Below, piece by piece: positions 29,008 through 39,500 of a DNA stretch of 64,000 nucleotides. Source of the DNA: an uncultured Archangium sp. Its GTDB lineage: Bacteria > Myxococcota > Myxococcia > Myxococcales > Myxococcaceae. Positions within the stretch are counted from its first letter, which is position 1. Every line of letters starts with the position of its first letter. The DNA lies in contig CAIVGN010000134.1 of assembly GCA_903905455.1 (NCBI GenBank), positions 1 through 64,000 on the forward strand, read 5' to 3'. The position numbers and the translations under genes were made by a program. Under the pieces are notes generated by a model that was not told the origin of the DNA, ran no database searches, and saw only the letters and a list, made by a program, of their open reading frames with translations.

Positions 29008-30048
29008 TCACCAATGAAGTCCGAGCATGAGGCAGTTGAGTCCGCTCCCGATACCGAGGAAGCCGACCCGTTGCCCTGCCTGGAGAAAGCCTGACTCTGC
29101 TGCGTACGCCGCGGTGATCGGTACCGACACCGTGCCCATGTTCCCGAGCGTCTCGAAGGTCGAATGATCTCGCGTGGGCTCGATGCCCAGCGTCGAGAGC
29201 ACCTCGCGGCGATGCCCTGCGCCCACCTGGTGCGCGATGACGCGATCGACGTCCTCGCTGCGCCAGCCGCTGTTGCTCAAGAAGCGGTCCCACGTGTTGC
29301 GACCCAGCGCCACGCCGTGCTCGAGCACCCCGGAGGCGTCGGTATCCATGATGTTCGGGGTCTCGCCGAGCAGCCCATTCGTCGGGCCCCAGCGACAGAG
29401 CCGGTGGTGCTGCGGGGCGGACAGCGCGGCGCCGGACACGAGGCGGTGCTCGGTGCCCGAATAGTCGGCAGCGGTCAGCAACACGGCCGCGGCGCCCGAG
29501 CCTCCGGTCATCGTCGCCAGCCCCAGCCGGTACCGCTCGAGCGTCGGCTCGCCGTTGAGGCGATCGATGCTGCGATCGACGATCTCCCGCGAACTCTCGG
29601 CCGAGACCACCAGGCCCGCGCGCATCTGGCCCAGCTCGATGCGGTTCGCGACCTCCACCATCGCGTTCAACATGCCGAGGCACGCGTTGCTGATGTCGAA
29701 GATCAGCGCGTCGGGACCCGTGCCCAACTCGGCGGCGACGGCACACGCGGTGGCGGGCTCGAGATCATCCCGGCACACGCCGGCGTAGACCACCGCACCG
29801 AGTTCGTCCGCGGGGACGCCGCTCGCCGCGAGCGCCTTGCGGCCCGCCTGCGCCGCGGCCTGAGACATGCGCGTGCCCTTCGGCCACCGACGCCGCTCGC
29901 GAATGCCCGTGAGCGACTCGAGCTGCCCGGGCGCGAGGTGGAGCGTGCGGTACATCGGCTCCAGCCGCGCCTCGAGTTCAGCCGAGGTGACGACTTCGTC
30001 CGGCACCACCGCGGCGATCGCCTCGACGTGCACGTTCTTCCAACGCAT
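29008..30048 (-). CDS. oleA: OleA, head-to-head acyl condensing enzyme (thiolase fold)
   Basis: The protein has 346 residues from the ATG at 30048. It is a KAS III-like thiolase with catalytic Cys123 (SNACLGM), His273 (IAHQVG) and Asn303 (LGNMG). The RDDLEPAT segment (93-100) supplies Glu97, the residue that sets OleA apart from FabH by acting as the base in the non-decarboxylative Claisen condensation of two acyl thioesters. The start overlaps the pfaC stop (TGATG at 30046-30050), so OleA is made right after the PUFA synthase subunit. I infer that its acyl donors are the polyunsaturated products of the two upstream megasynthases. Confidence 0.92.
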   Translation of the reverse strand: MRWKNVHVEAIAAVVPDEVVTSAELEARLEPMYRTLHLAPGQLESLTGIRERRRWPKGTRMSQAAAQAGRKALAASGVPADELGAVVYAGVCRDDLEPATACAVAAELGTGPDALIFDISNACLGMLNAMVEVANRIELGQMRAGLVVSAESSREIVDRSIDRLNGEPTLERYRLGLATMTGGSGAAAVLLTAADYSGTEHRLVSGAALSAPQHHRLCRWGPTNGLLGETPNIMDTDASGVLEHGVALGRNTWDRFLSNSGWRSEDVDRVIAHQVGAGHRREVLSTLGIEPTRDHSTFETLGNMGTVSVPITAAYAAESGFLQAGQRVGFLGIGSGLNCLMLGLHW

Positions 30049-33000
30049 CAGGCGTCCTCCCGGACCAACCGCAGCGGGAAGTCCTTCATCGCGTAGATGA
30101 TCTTCCCGTCCACCAGGAGCTGCCCCTCGGCGACGATCAACGGCTCGGGGCCATCGACCACCCGCGTGATGTTCGCCTGCACCAGCACCGTCGCGTTGGT
30201 GGGGATCACCTGGCCTCGGTACTGCCACGTGTGCGGCGCGCCCACCGCGAGCGACTGGAAGCGGTGCGTGTGCTGGAGAGCCGGGAACCGCTCGCGCGCC
30301 CACACCCCGAGCAACTGGACCATCGCCTCGAGCCCCAGCGAGCCCGGCATCACCGGGTCCTGGAAGAAGTGCGCCTGGAAGAACCACTCCTTTGTGTCCA
30401 CCTGCTTGCTACCGCTGACGAAGCCGAGGCCCTGCGAGCCACCGTCCATCGAAAGCGACTCGACGTGGTCGACCATCGCGAAGGCCTTCGCTGGCGCCAT
30501 GAGCCCGCGCGAGAGGAAAGGAGTCACCTCGTCCGGCGTGAACGGCGCGTCGAGGGGCAACGCGAAGGCCCGCGCGTTGGGCGGCGTGAAGGCCGCGGCG
30601 CCACGGATGCCCACCTGCTGCTCGAGCGCTGCCTTGGGGAAGAAGCCGAACCCCGTGGAGCCCGTGTAGATGGGCTCACCCTCCGCGAGCACCTCGAAGT
30701 CGAACGACTCGAGGATCATGCCGCCCGCCTTCGACACCTTCGTCATGCGCGACTTGAGGGTCAGCGTGCCGATGTCGGGGTGCACCTCGCGGTGAATGGT
30801 CGCGGTGCCGTCGAGGTTGCGGAACTTGAGATCGTCGCTGCTCTCGAGCGCCGAGCCCGCGTACGCCGCGAGGAAACCGCAAGGTTGCAGGGCGGCCTCG
30901 AGCAACACCGCGAAGGGCATGGTGCGCTGCCGGTTCGCCGCGAAGTACCAGGCGTCCGGAGGCACGTCGTACTCGCAGGTGATCCACCCGCCGGCCTTGA
31001 GCTCGAACGGCTTCGGCTCGCAGTGCAGCACGCGATCCATGAAGAGGTACGGCGGCCGCGGCAAGCGCGCGAGCTTCCGCTCGGCGTCGAACATCGTGTA
31101 GCGATCCCCGAAGCACTTCGAGGGAGCGCCTTCGCAGTACTCGAGGATCTGCTCGCGGGTGAAGCGCACCGAGGGCACCGCGGGCCGGGCACTGAAGAGC
31201 CGGTCGAGGCGCTCCTTCGTCAGGCCGCGAATGCGCACCGACATGCCTTCCATCTGCACCACGTGCTTGCCGTCGGCGTACATCGAGGCCGTGGCGACGA
31301 CGAAGGGCTCCGGGTCGTAGCCGATCTCATCGATCTCCACGCGGTACTGGACCTTCTTCGTGGAGGGCAGCACCTGGCCGCGGCACTTGAGCTGGCTGGC
31401 CACGCCTTCGATCGGCGCGTAGTGCAGATCGACGTCGCTCGCGTCATCGACCCAGCCCTGCCGCAGCAAGAGCACGCGAAGGGTGTGCAGGCAGCACTCG
31501 TACATCAGGGTCCCCGGCATCACCGGGTCTTCCTTGAAGTGCGAGGTCAGGTACCAGGCGTCCGGGGTGACGTCGTGCTCGCCGATGACCAGGCCATGGC
31601 GTGCGACGCCGCCAGCGGTGTCCAGCTCGAGGATGCGATCCACCAACCGCATGCGTCCATCGGGCAGCCGCAGCGCAGGCGCGAGCGTGGAGATCGGGAA
31701 GTCGATGCCGAAGGCCGCGCGCACATCGCCCGTCCGCAGCGCGTCGACCTGGGCCTCGTTGAGCGTCGCCGTGCCTGAGGGGAGCAGCGGCGTGAAGGGG
31801 TGCGTCATCGCCCTCGGCGTGCGCGCCTTCGGCCGGCCTTCGAGCACGATGCCCTTGCCGGCCTCGAGCTGCTCACTGCTGAAGAAGCCCGCGCACCCAT
31901 CGAACATGGTGATGAACGGCTGCCCGTCGATCGTGCCGTCGAAGCGGAAGAAGAACAGCCACGTGTCGCCCTGCTTGATGAAGCGATCGATGCGGATGTC
32001 GTAACGGATGACCTCGCCCACGCGTGGGAGATCGCGGTGGAACTCGATCTTCGCGTCGAGCAGCCGGTAGACCCGCTGGCCCTTGGTCTGGAGATCGATG
32101 CCCAGGTACGCCGAGAGGAAGAGATCGGCCTGCCCTGCTTCCACGCTGATGCACACCGGGACGCGACCGCCATCGAGGTACCAGGCCCCCGCGTGCACGT
32201 CGTGCTCGGTGATCACCCGGCCAGAGGTCAGGCTGCCCATCTCGCCTTCGACCTCGACGATGCGATCCACCAACATCAACGGCTCGTCGGGGAGCCGCAC
32301 GCGCGTCGGGTAGGTGTCCACCTCGGCGAACATCGGCCCGAGCATCTTCGGCAGCGAGCCGATGGCGAACTCGAGGCACATCGCGCGATCGAAGCGGGCC
32401 TTCGGGGCGGCGGCCACTCGCGTCACCACCGGCGCCGGGGCCGCGGGACGGTGCCCCTGCAGCAGCGCGTGTTGCGCCTGGAGGATCTGGGTCTGCAGCT
32501 GCGCGGACTGCGCGGACATCTGCAGGAAGACTTCGTGGGCTTCGGACGTCGCGCGCATCGAGGCGGTGAGGGCCGCGAACCTGTCCGGTGAGGCTGAGAT
32601 CGTCATGGGCGGCGGCGGGGGAATTCCCCTCTCCGTGACCCTCACCGCCGGCGGGGGCGAGGGAATGAGTGATGCGCTTCCGAGCTGGAGGGTGACGTTT
32701 CGAACCGCCGGGGCCTTCGGGAAGGTCACCCCCGCGGCCGGGGCATAGAGCGCGTCCAGGGACACCGGCGCACCCGCTTCGGCGACGCGGGCCATGCACT
32801 GCAGCAGCGTGAGGTAGCCGTCTTGCCCGCGCTGGCAGGCCGAGACCGCGAGATGCGGACGCCCCTCGAGAATGCGCCCGATCATCCGCGTGCACGAAGC
32901 CTGGGGGCCGGCTTCAACGAAAATGCGAACCCCGTCGGCCCACGCGCGCTCGATGACCTTCGTGTAGTCGAACCCGTGCAGCGCATCGTCCGTCACCGAG

Positions 33001-36000
33001 TCGGCGGCCACGTCGGTCGTCACCTCGTAGGGGCGGGCCCAGGCGGCGCTGTAGAACCGCACACCCGCGGGCGGGGTCGCCGCAAGCACGTGCAGCGCCC
33101 GGTACTCGGCCTTCACCGCTTCGACGATGGGCAGGTGCACCGCGGGCACGCCTTCGAGGAACACCGCCTCGCCGCCGAGCTTGGCAATCGTCGCGCGCAC
33201 GTCTTCGCGGTTGCCGCCCACCACGCACTCGCGGGGCGCGTTGACGATCAGCAGCGCCGCCGTCCCTTCGAGCGCCGCGCGCACTTCCGCCTGGGGCCGC
33301 ATCACCAGCGCGACCGTCCACTGGGCGTCAGCCCCCCAGGCATCCTTCACCACCGTGCACGGCCCGCCGAGCTGTGTGCGGAAGAGCGGTGACTCCAGCG
33401 TGCGGCGGAACATCACGTCGCGATCGCGCCAGGCCCGCGAAGAGAAGAGGCCGGCCGATTCACCCAGCGAGTAGCCGATGAAGGCCTTGGGCACGAGGCC
33501 CAGCAGCGCGAGCCCTTCGGCCACCGACAGCCCGTGCGTCACGTGGCGCACGATGATGTCGGACAGCCCATCCTTCGTGGGCGGCGCGAGGTGCATCGCC
33601 AGGGACTGCGAGTCGCGGTCGAGCCGCGCGAGGGTCTCCGGCAGCGCGAGGTGCAGCGCGCGACCCATGCCGTCGAAGTGCGTGCCCGAGCCGGGGAAGA
33701 CGAAGGCCACGTCGCCCGCGAGGCGCATCGGCGCGGGCTTCTCGAACTCGAGCTGGCGGAGCAACTCGTCGACCGAGGTCGCCACCATGGCCCAGGTCGC
33801 GACCGTGCTCGGGTGGCTGCGATGCCAACGCGCCGCGAGGCGATCGATGGACTCCCCGCGGAGGGACTCGACGAGCGTCCGCAGCGCCGCGCGATCGGCC
33901 GGCGAAGCGAGGAGGAAGAGACCCGCGCTGCGATGACCCGCTTGCGCCGAGGTGACCGCGCGACCTTCGGGCGCCTGCTCGAGCACCACGTGCACGGCCG
34001 AGCCATCGAGCCCCAGCGACGTCACGCCCGCGCGTCGAGGACCCTCGGATCGATTGCGCGCCCACGGTCGAGCCGCGGCGCCGTTCAACGACGGCAGCAC
34101 CTCGTGGTGCAGGCTCAGCGTCGCCTTGACGAGCGAGGTCAGGCCAGAGGCCGCGCCCAGCGTTCCGGCCATCGCCGCCATCGAACCAAACACCGCGTCG
34201 GGGCCCGCGATCGAACGCATCGTGGCCAACTCCCGCGCGTCTTCCTGCGCTGCGCCCGTGGCGTGCGCCTCGAAGAGCCGCGCCGAAGTCGCGAGGACAC
34301 CCGAGTCCGTCCACGCCCGGGACACCGCCTGCTCGAGCCGCGTCGCACCCGACGCCGCGCCGACGCCGCGCACCACCGCGTAGATCCGGTCTCCGTCGCG
34401 GACCGCGTCGTCGAGCCGCTTGAGCACCACCGCCGAAGCACCCTCGCCCGGCACCGCGCCCGGCGACTTCGGCTCGAAGGCCCGCGGCGCGCCGTTGCGC
34501 GAGAACCGCGAGAGGCCATCGGCCGCGAAGACCCTCCGCACGTCGCCTGCGAGATCGACCGCGCCCACCACCATGCGATCGACTTCGTGCCGCTGCAGCA
34601 GTCGCGTCGCGATCTCCAGCGCCCGGAGACCGCCGGCCTCTTCCGCCTGCACGCCGAAGCTGGGCCCGCCCAGCGAGAGCTCGCGCGCCAGCCGGCTGGC
34701 GACGATGCCACCGAGCGCCCCGAGGGTTCGCTGCGCGTCCAGGGGCGCAGACACCGAATCACACAGCCGCTGCAGCGCCGCTTCGTCGAGCTCGAGGCCC
34801 CAGCGGCGCGCGCGCTCACGCATCACCCAGCGCAGCTGGAACGACGTGGTCTCCAGGTCGAGCCCGAGGCCGACGATCGCCCCGGTGCGCGCGTGTGGAC
34901 CGGCGCCCAGGCCGCCGGCGTCTTCCACGGCGGCGCTCGCGACCTGCAACATCAACAACTGCTGCGGCAACACCGAGGGAATCTCCAGCGGCGGCAGCTT
35001 GAAGCGCCCCACGGGGATCTCCAAGGACTCGATCCACCCGCCGAGCGACACCTCGGCGACGTCACCAATCGTCCCCTCGAGCCCACGCCAACGGCCCGCG
35101 GGGCGCGTCGACAGGCCGCCTTCACCGCGCAGCATCGCCTGGCAGAACGCATCCACGGTCGAGAGCGAGCCCACGTGCAGGCCGAGCCCAACGATGGCCA
35201 CCGCCTCATTGGGCGCTGAGACCTCGACGCGCAAACCGGGGCCCACGTACTCCTCGAGCAACACGTGCGCGTTGATGCCGCCAAAGCCAAATCCGGACAC
35301 GGCCGCGCGGCGGGGCTCGCCGGCCTTCGTCGCCCACGCCTTCGGGCGCTCGAGCACGTCGAAGGGCCCGGTGCGCAGCGACGGCGTCAGCGTGGCCGAG
35401 GTGACGTTCGCGCTCGGAGGCAACTGCTGGTGCGCCATCGCCTGCAGCACCTTGCCCAGGCCGGCCATGCCCGCGGCCGTGAGCAGGTGGCCCACGTTGC
35501 TCTTCACCGAGCCGATGACGCAGCGCTCGCTCGAGTCGCCCCACATCGTTGCCAGGGTCTTCAGCTCGACCTGGTCTCCGCGCGGGGTGCCGGTGCCGTG
35601 GCACTCGACCAACTGCACCGCCCCGGGCTGCCACTCGGCCTGGGCGTAGGCCGCGCGCATCGCCCGCAACTGCCCTTCGGATTCCGGCGACAACAGGCTG
35701 CCACCGACGTCGTTGGAGACGCCGACGCCGCGGATCACCCCGAGGATGCGGTCTCCGTCCCGCGCTGCGTCGTCGAGGCGCTTGAGCACGACCATGCCCG
35801 CGCCTTCACCGACCACCAACCCGTCAGCATGCACCCCGAACGGCGCGCAGATGCCGCTGGGCGAGAGCGCCTGCAACTGGGTGAAGCCGACCTGCGTGTA
35901 GAGCGACTGCGGCAGTGACACGCCACCGGCCAACACCGCGTCGAGACGACCGGCCTCGAGCTCGATGCAGCCCAGGTGCAGCGCATACAGCGACGAGGCA

Positions 36001-36554
36001 CAGGCCGCGTCGAGCGTGTAGCTGCCACCTCCCAACCCCAGCACCTGCGCGAGGAGCCCAACCGGCAACGCGCTCGGGAACGCGTCCATCGGCTCGACAT
36101 GCGGCACCGCCGGCTTCCCGAGGAGCTCGGCTTCGAGCGCCCCGAGGACGAGCTGTTCAGAGAGGGCCGAAGCGCCGTCGGTGGGCAACGCGATGTTGGC
36201 GACGATCGCCGCCGTGCGCGCGCGGTTCACCTTCACCTGACCCAGCGCCTCGACGCCGACCTGCAACGTCAACTTCGCCAGCGCGCTGAGTCGACCGACG
36301 AGGTTCGGCGGGAGCACCACCTCGCCCAGCTCCAACTCGAAGGGCTCGAGCACGCACGCGATGCGCGACTTCGCGGTGTCGGGCGTGCCCTTCGCCGAGA
36401 TGACGTCGGCCGCGGGCGCCGGCCACCGCGAGGCAGGCACCTCGCGCGCCGCGGAGCGTCCCTCGGACACGAGCGTCCACAGCGCCTCGACCGAGGCGGC
36501 ACCGGGGAAACGCCCCGCCATGCCCACGATGGCAATCGCGCGACGAGCCGTCAT
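30048..36554 (-). CDS. pfaC: PUFA synthase subunit PfaC-like: KS-CLF-AT-DH-DH
   Basis: The protein has 2168 residues from the ATG at 36554, overlapping the upstream stop as ATGA. Domains in order: KS (about 8-435) with Cys185 in DAACASS, CHGTGT and SNVGH; chain-length factor (about 445-860) whose active Cys is lost (VQAEEAGG) and whose HGTGT motif is HATGA; acyltransferase (about 945-1235) with Ser1029 in GYSLGE; a Gln-rich helical linker (about 1321-1369); then four hot-dog folds (about 1385-2168) forming two FabA-type dehydratases. The catalytic His motif is SHFKEDPVMPG near 1671 and AHFFQDPVMPG near 2061. These FabA-like domains introduce and isomerise the cis double bonds. Unlike some myxobacterial Pfa3 proteins there is no C-terminal acyltransferase (AGPAT) domain. 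Confidence 0.92.
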   Translation of the reverse strand: MTARRAIAIVGMAGRFPGAASVEALWTLVSEGRSAAREVPASRWPAPAADVISAKGTPDTAKSRIACVLEPFELELGEVVLPPNLVGRLSALAKLTLQVGVEALGQVKVNRARTAAIVANIALPTDGASALSEQLVLGALEAELLGKPAVPHVEPMDAFPSALPVGLLAQVLGLGGGSYTLDAACASSLYALHLGCIELEAGRLDAVLAGGVSLPQSLYTQVGFTQLQALSPSGICAPFGVHADGLVVGEGAGMVVLKRLDDAARDGDRILGVIRGVGVSNDVGGSLLSPESEGQLRAMRAAYAQAEWQPGAVQLVECHGTGTPRGDQVELKTLATMWGDSSERCVIGSVKSNVGHLLTAAGMAGLGKVLQAMAHQQLPPSANVTSATLTPSLRTGPFDVLERPKAWATKAGEPRRAAVSGFGFGGINAHVLLEEYVGPGLRVEVSAPNEAVAIVGLGLHVGSLSTVDAFCQAMLRGEGGLSTRPAGRWRGLEGTIGDVAEVSLGGWIESLEIPVGRFKLPPLEIPSVLPQQLLMLQVASAAVEDAGGLGAGPHARTGAIVGLGLDLETTSFQLRWVMRERARRWGLELDEAALQRLCDSVSAPLDAQRTLGALGGIVASRLARELSLGGPSFGVQAEEAGGLRALEIATRLLQRHEVDRMVVGAVDLAGDVRRVFAADGLSRFSRNGAPRAFEPKSPGAVPGEGASAVVLKRLDDAVRDGDRIYAVVRGVGAASGATRLEQAVSRAWTDSGVLATSARLFEAHATGAAQEDARELATMRSIAGPDAVFGSMAAMAGTLGAASGLTSLVKATLSLHHEVLPSLNGAAARPWARNRSEGPRRAGVTSLGLDGSAVHVVLEQAPEGRAVTSAQAGHRSAGLFLLASPADRAALRTLVESLRGESIDRLAARWHRSHPSTVATWAMVATSVDELLRQLEFEKPAPMRLAGDVAFVFPGSGTHFDGMGRALHLALPETLARLDRDSQSLAMHLAPPTKDGLSDIIVRHVTHGLSVAEGLALLGLVPKAFIGYSLGESAGLFSSRAWRDRDVMFRRTLESPLFRTQLGGPCTVVKDAWGADAQWTVALVMRPQAEVRAALEGTAALLIVNAPRECVVGGNREDVRATIAKLGGEAVFLEGVPAVHLPIVEAVKAEYRALHVLAATPPAGVRFYSAAWARPYEVTTDVAADSVTDDALHGFDYTKVIERAWADGVRIFVEAGPQASCTRMIGRILEGRPHLAVSACQRGQDGYLTLLQCMARVAEAGAPVSLDALYAPAAGVTFPKAPAVRNVTLQLGSASLIPSPPPAVRVTERGIPPPPPMTISASPDRFAALTASMRATSEAHEVFLQMSAQSAQLQTQILQAQHALLQGHRPAAPAPVVTRVAAAPKARFDRAMCLEFAIGSLPKMLGPMFAEVDTYPTRVRLPDEPLMLVDRIVEVEGEMGSLTSGRVITEHDVHAGAWYLDGGRVPVCISVEAGQADLFLSAYLGIDLQTKGQRVYRLLDAKIEFHRDLPRVGEVIRYDIRIDRFIKQGDTWLFFFRFDGTIDGQPFITMFDGCAGFFSSEQLEAGKGIVLEGRPKARTPRAMTHPFTPLLPSGTATLNEAQVDALRTGDVRAAFGIDFPISTLAPALRLPDGRMRLVDRILELDTAGGVARHGLVIGEHDVTPDAWYLTSHFKEDPVMPGTLMYECCLHTLRVLLLRQGWVDDASDVDLHYAPIEGVASQLKCRGQVLPSTKKVQYRVEIDEIGYDPEPFVVATASMYADGKHVVQMEGMSVRIRGLTKERLDRLFSARPAVPSVRFTREQILEYCEGAPSKCFGDRYTMFDAERKLARLPRPPYLFMDRVLHCEPKPFELKAGGWITCEYDVPPDAWYFAANRQRTMPFAVLLEAALQPCGFLAAYAGSALESSDDLKFRNLDGTATIHREVHPDIGTLTLKSRMTKVSKAGGMILESFDFEVLAEGEPIYTGSTGFGFFPKAALEQQVGIRGAAAFTPPNARAFALPLDAPFTPDEVTPFLSRGLMAPAKAFAMVDHVESLSMDGGSQGLGFVSGSKQVDTKEWFFQAHFFQDPVMPGSLGLEAMVQLLGVWARERFPALQHTHRFQSLAVGAPHTWQYRGQVIPTNATVLVQANITRVVDGPEPLIVAEGQLLVDGKIIYAMKDFPLRLVREDA

Positions 36555-39500
36555 GCGCTGGGAGTGGACCGAATCGACGACGACTCGCTCTCGAAGGCCC
36601 GCGCCAGGGTGCTGCTCACGGTGCACTGGTAGCCCGAGAGCTTGCCGACGAGCGCGCCGGTCGCGTCCACCAACTCGATGTCCGAGACCACCGACGCCCC
36701 TTCGACGGAGCGCACCTTCACCACCGCGCGCACCGAGGCGCCGACGATGGGCCGCAGCCAGCGCAGCGAATCGACCCGCGAGGGCAACGACGGTGCGCCG
36801 AGCCGCGCGCGCGTCCAGACGATCAACGCCTGGAAGATGCCGTCAACCACCAATGGATCGGAGGACCAGGCGCGCGCCGGGCCGGGCACGAGCTGCTCGG
36901 TGGTCGGGTGCGCCCGCAAGGTGAGCGTCATGCCCTCTTCACCCAGGCCTTCGATGGCGGTGATCGCCTCGAGGCTCGGGCCGTGGAAGAGCTGCTCGCG
37001 GTACACCGTCTCCACCGAGGTGGTGAAGGGAGCCAGCCCCGCCGGCGCGAGCGTCGGGGAGGTGGTTGCGCCAGGAGGCCCAAAGCGAGCCACGGCGCGC
37101 ACGTGCACCTGGTCGCGCAGGTTGCGCAGCTCCAGGGGCATCGTCGCCTCCAGGCCCTGCACCTCCACCGGCCCCGTCCACACCGAGAGCGACTCCGGGC
37201 CGCCCTGCAGCGTGACGCCCTTGAGCACCCGAACGTCGTCGAGGCCCAGCAACACGTGGCCATTCACCGAGGCCCGGGCCGCGCCCGTGAACCAGTCGAG
37301 CACCATCGCCAGGGGCAGCACTTCGCGCCCCGAGAGCCGATGCGCCGCCAGCACCGGCCAGGTCGCGTCGATGCGCTCGGTGTGCGCCAGCGTCCAGCCG
37401 GCCTCGAGCTCCTCACCGAAGCCGGCGCCCAGCACGATCTCCGAGCCGCTGCCCGCAGCCGCCAGGGACTCGGCGACGAACGCGCGCGCCCCACCGTCGA
37501 GCGGAATGAGGGAGACGCCCTCGGCGCGGAACGTGGCTTCGAGGGCCGGGGTCACCATGCCACCCGCCCACGGTCCCCAATCCAGCGCCACGACGCGCGC
37601 ATGCGGCCGACGAGCGCCTTCCGCCTGGGCGATGGACACCAGCGCCTGGTTGGCGACCGCGTAGTCCGACTGCCCGCGGCGGCCGAAACGACCGGTCACC
37701 GAGGCGAAGAGCGCGATCACCGTCAGGTCGTCTTCACGCGTGGCCTCGAGCACCGCGTGCAGACCGCCGAGCTTTGGGTCGAGCACCTGGTCGAAGTCGT
37801 CGTCGCGCTTGTCTTCGATGCGCTTGTCACGCAGCACCCCGGCGCCATGCACCACGCCGCGAATGGGGCCCAGGCTTCGCGCCTCGGCCATCACCGCCGC
37901 CACCGCCGCCGCGTCCCGAACGTCGACCTGCCGGTACTCGGCGCGCACGTGCAGCGACGCCAGGCCCTCGAGCGTCGCGCGGATGTCGCGACCGGCCATC
38001 ACCAGCTTGAAGGCTTCCCCGAGCTGCTTGGGGCTGGGCCGCTGACCCGCGGGCGCGTGATCGAGCAGCGCCTTCTTGATCGCCGTTTCATCCTTCGCCG
38101 CGGCCAGCCACTCGGCCTCGGCGATCGGCGCAGGAGACCGGCCGAGCAACACCAGCGTCGCCCCCGTCGCCTTCGCCAACTCGCGAGCGCAATCAGCCGT
38201 CACGCCACGCGCGCCACCGGTGACGATCACCACGTCGCCTGACTTCAGGCGATCCGTCGCGACCACCGCGTCCGACGTGCGCAACCCCAGGGTGACGCGA
38301 CCCGACGGCCCGATACCCAACTCCGCCGGGCCCTCGTTCGTGAGTTCTTCCACGAACGCCGCGGCCGCCTCGTCGGGCGTCCACAGGGAAGAGACGTCGA
38401 AGGCGCGGCACCGAACCTCGGGCCACTCGTGCGAGAGGCTCTTGGGGAGCCCCGCGAAACCACCGACGAGCGCATGCCCCGCCGTCACGAAGCCGAAGGC
38501 CCCGTCACGGTGGGTCAGCGTCGCGAAGAACGCGTGGGGCGTCGAACGCAGCGACGAAGAGGCCTCGCGTGCGAGCTTGAGGGCCTGCTTGAGGTGCAGG
38601 TCCGTGGTCTGCGCCGGCGCCACCACCACCACGCCACCGATGAGCGCGGGCAGCGGATGCCCCAGGTCCTGCACGACGCACGGGTGACCTGCGCGCTCGA
38701 ACGCGCGGGCGAGGGCCTCGGAGAGCCCCGTCCCGTCGCGGGTGACCACGATGGTCGCGCTGGGCAACCGCACGCCCACGCCCGAAGGCGCCGCGGCACG
38801 AATCGGCATCACCGCCCGGCGCACGACCAACTGCTTGGGCACCAGGGGCTTCTTCGCCACCACCACCGCGACCGGAGCCGCGGCGGAAGGCGCACCCTGC
38901 GCGATGAAGTCACGCACCTGCGCGAGGGTCTTGAGCCCGGAGAGCTTCTCGGGGTTCACCGACGGCGCGCCCGGAATGCGCCGCGAGAGCATCGAGAGGA
39001 TCTCCACCCGCTTGATCGAGTCGATGCCGAGGTCCGCCTCGAGATCCATCTCCATCGAGAGCGTGTCCACCGGGTAGCCGGTGAGCTCGGAGACCGTGCT
39101 CAACAACGTCGCGTCCACCGAGACCACGGGGGCCGAGACGACGGCGGCCACCACGGAGGGCAGGCCCTGCGCGATGAAGTCACGCACCTGGGCGAGGGTC
39201 TTGAGGCCCGACAATTTCTCGGGATTCACCGACGGCGCGCCCGGAATGCGCCGCGAGAGCATGGAGAGGATCTCCACCCGCTTGATCGAGTCGATGCCGA
39301 GGTCTGCCTCGAGATCCATCTCCATCGAGAGCGTGTCCACCGGGTAGCCGGTGAGCTCACAGACCGTGCTCAACAACGTCGCGTCCACCGGGACGCTCGG
39401 CGCGGCCACGACAACCTCGGCCGGCGCGCTCGGCACCGCAGCGCTGATGAAGGCGTGCACCTGCGCGAGGGTCTTGAGCCCGGAGAGCTTCTCGGGGTTC

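Noticed and set aside
29008-30048. FabH (KAS III) for ordinary fatty acid initiation
   Set aside because: The Glu97-containing RDDLEPAT motif and the oleBCD neighbours fit OleA better.
30048-30700. C-terminal AGPAT domain in the PfaC-like protein
   Set aside because: The end of the protein is a hot-dog dehydratase fold with DPVMPG; no HxxxxD acyltransferase motif follows.
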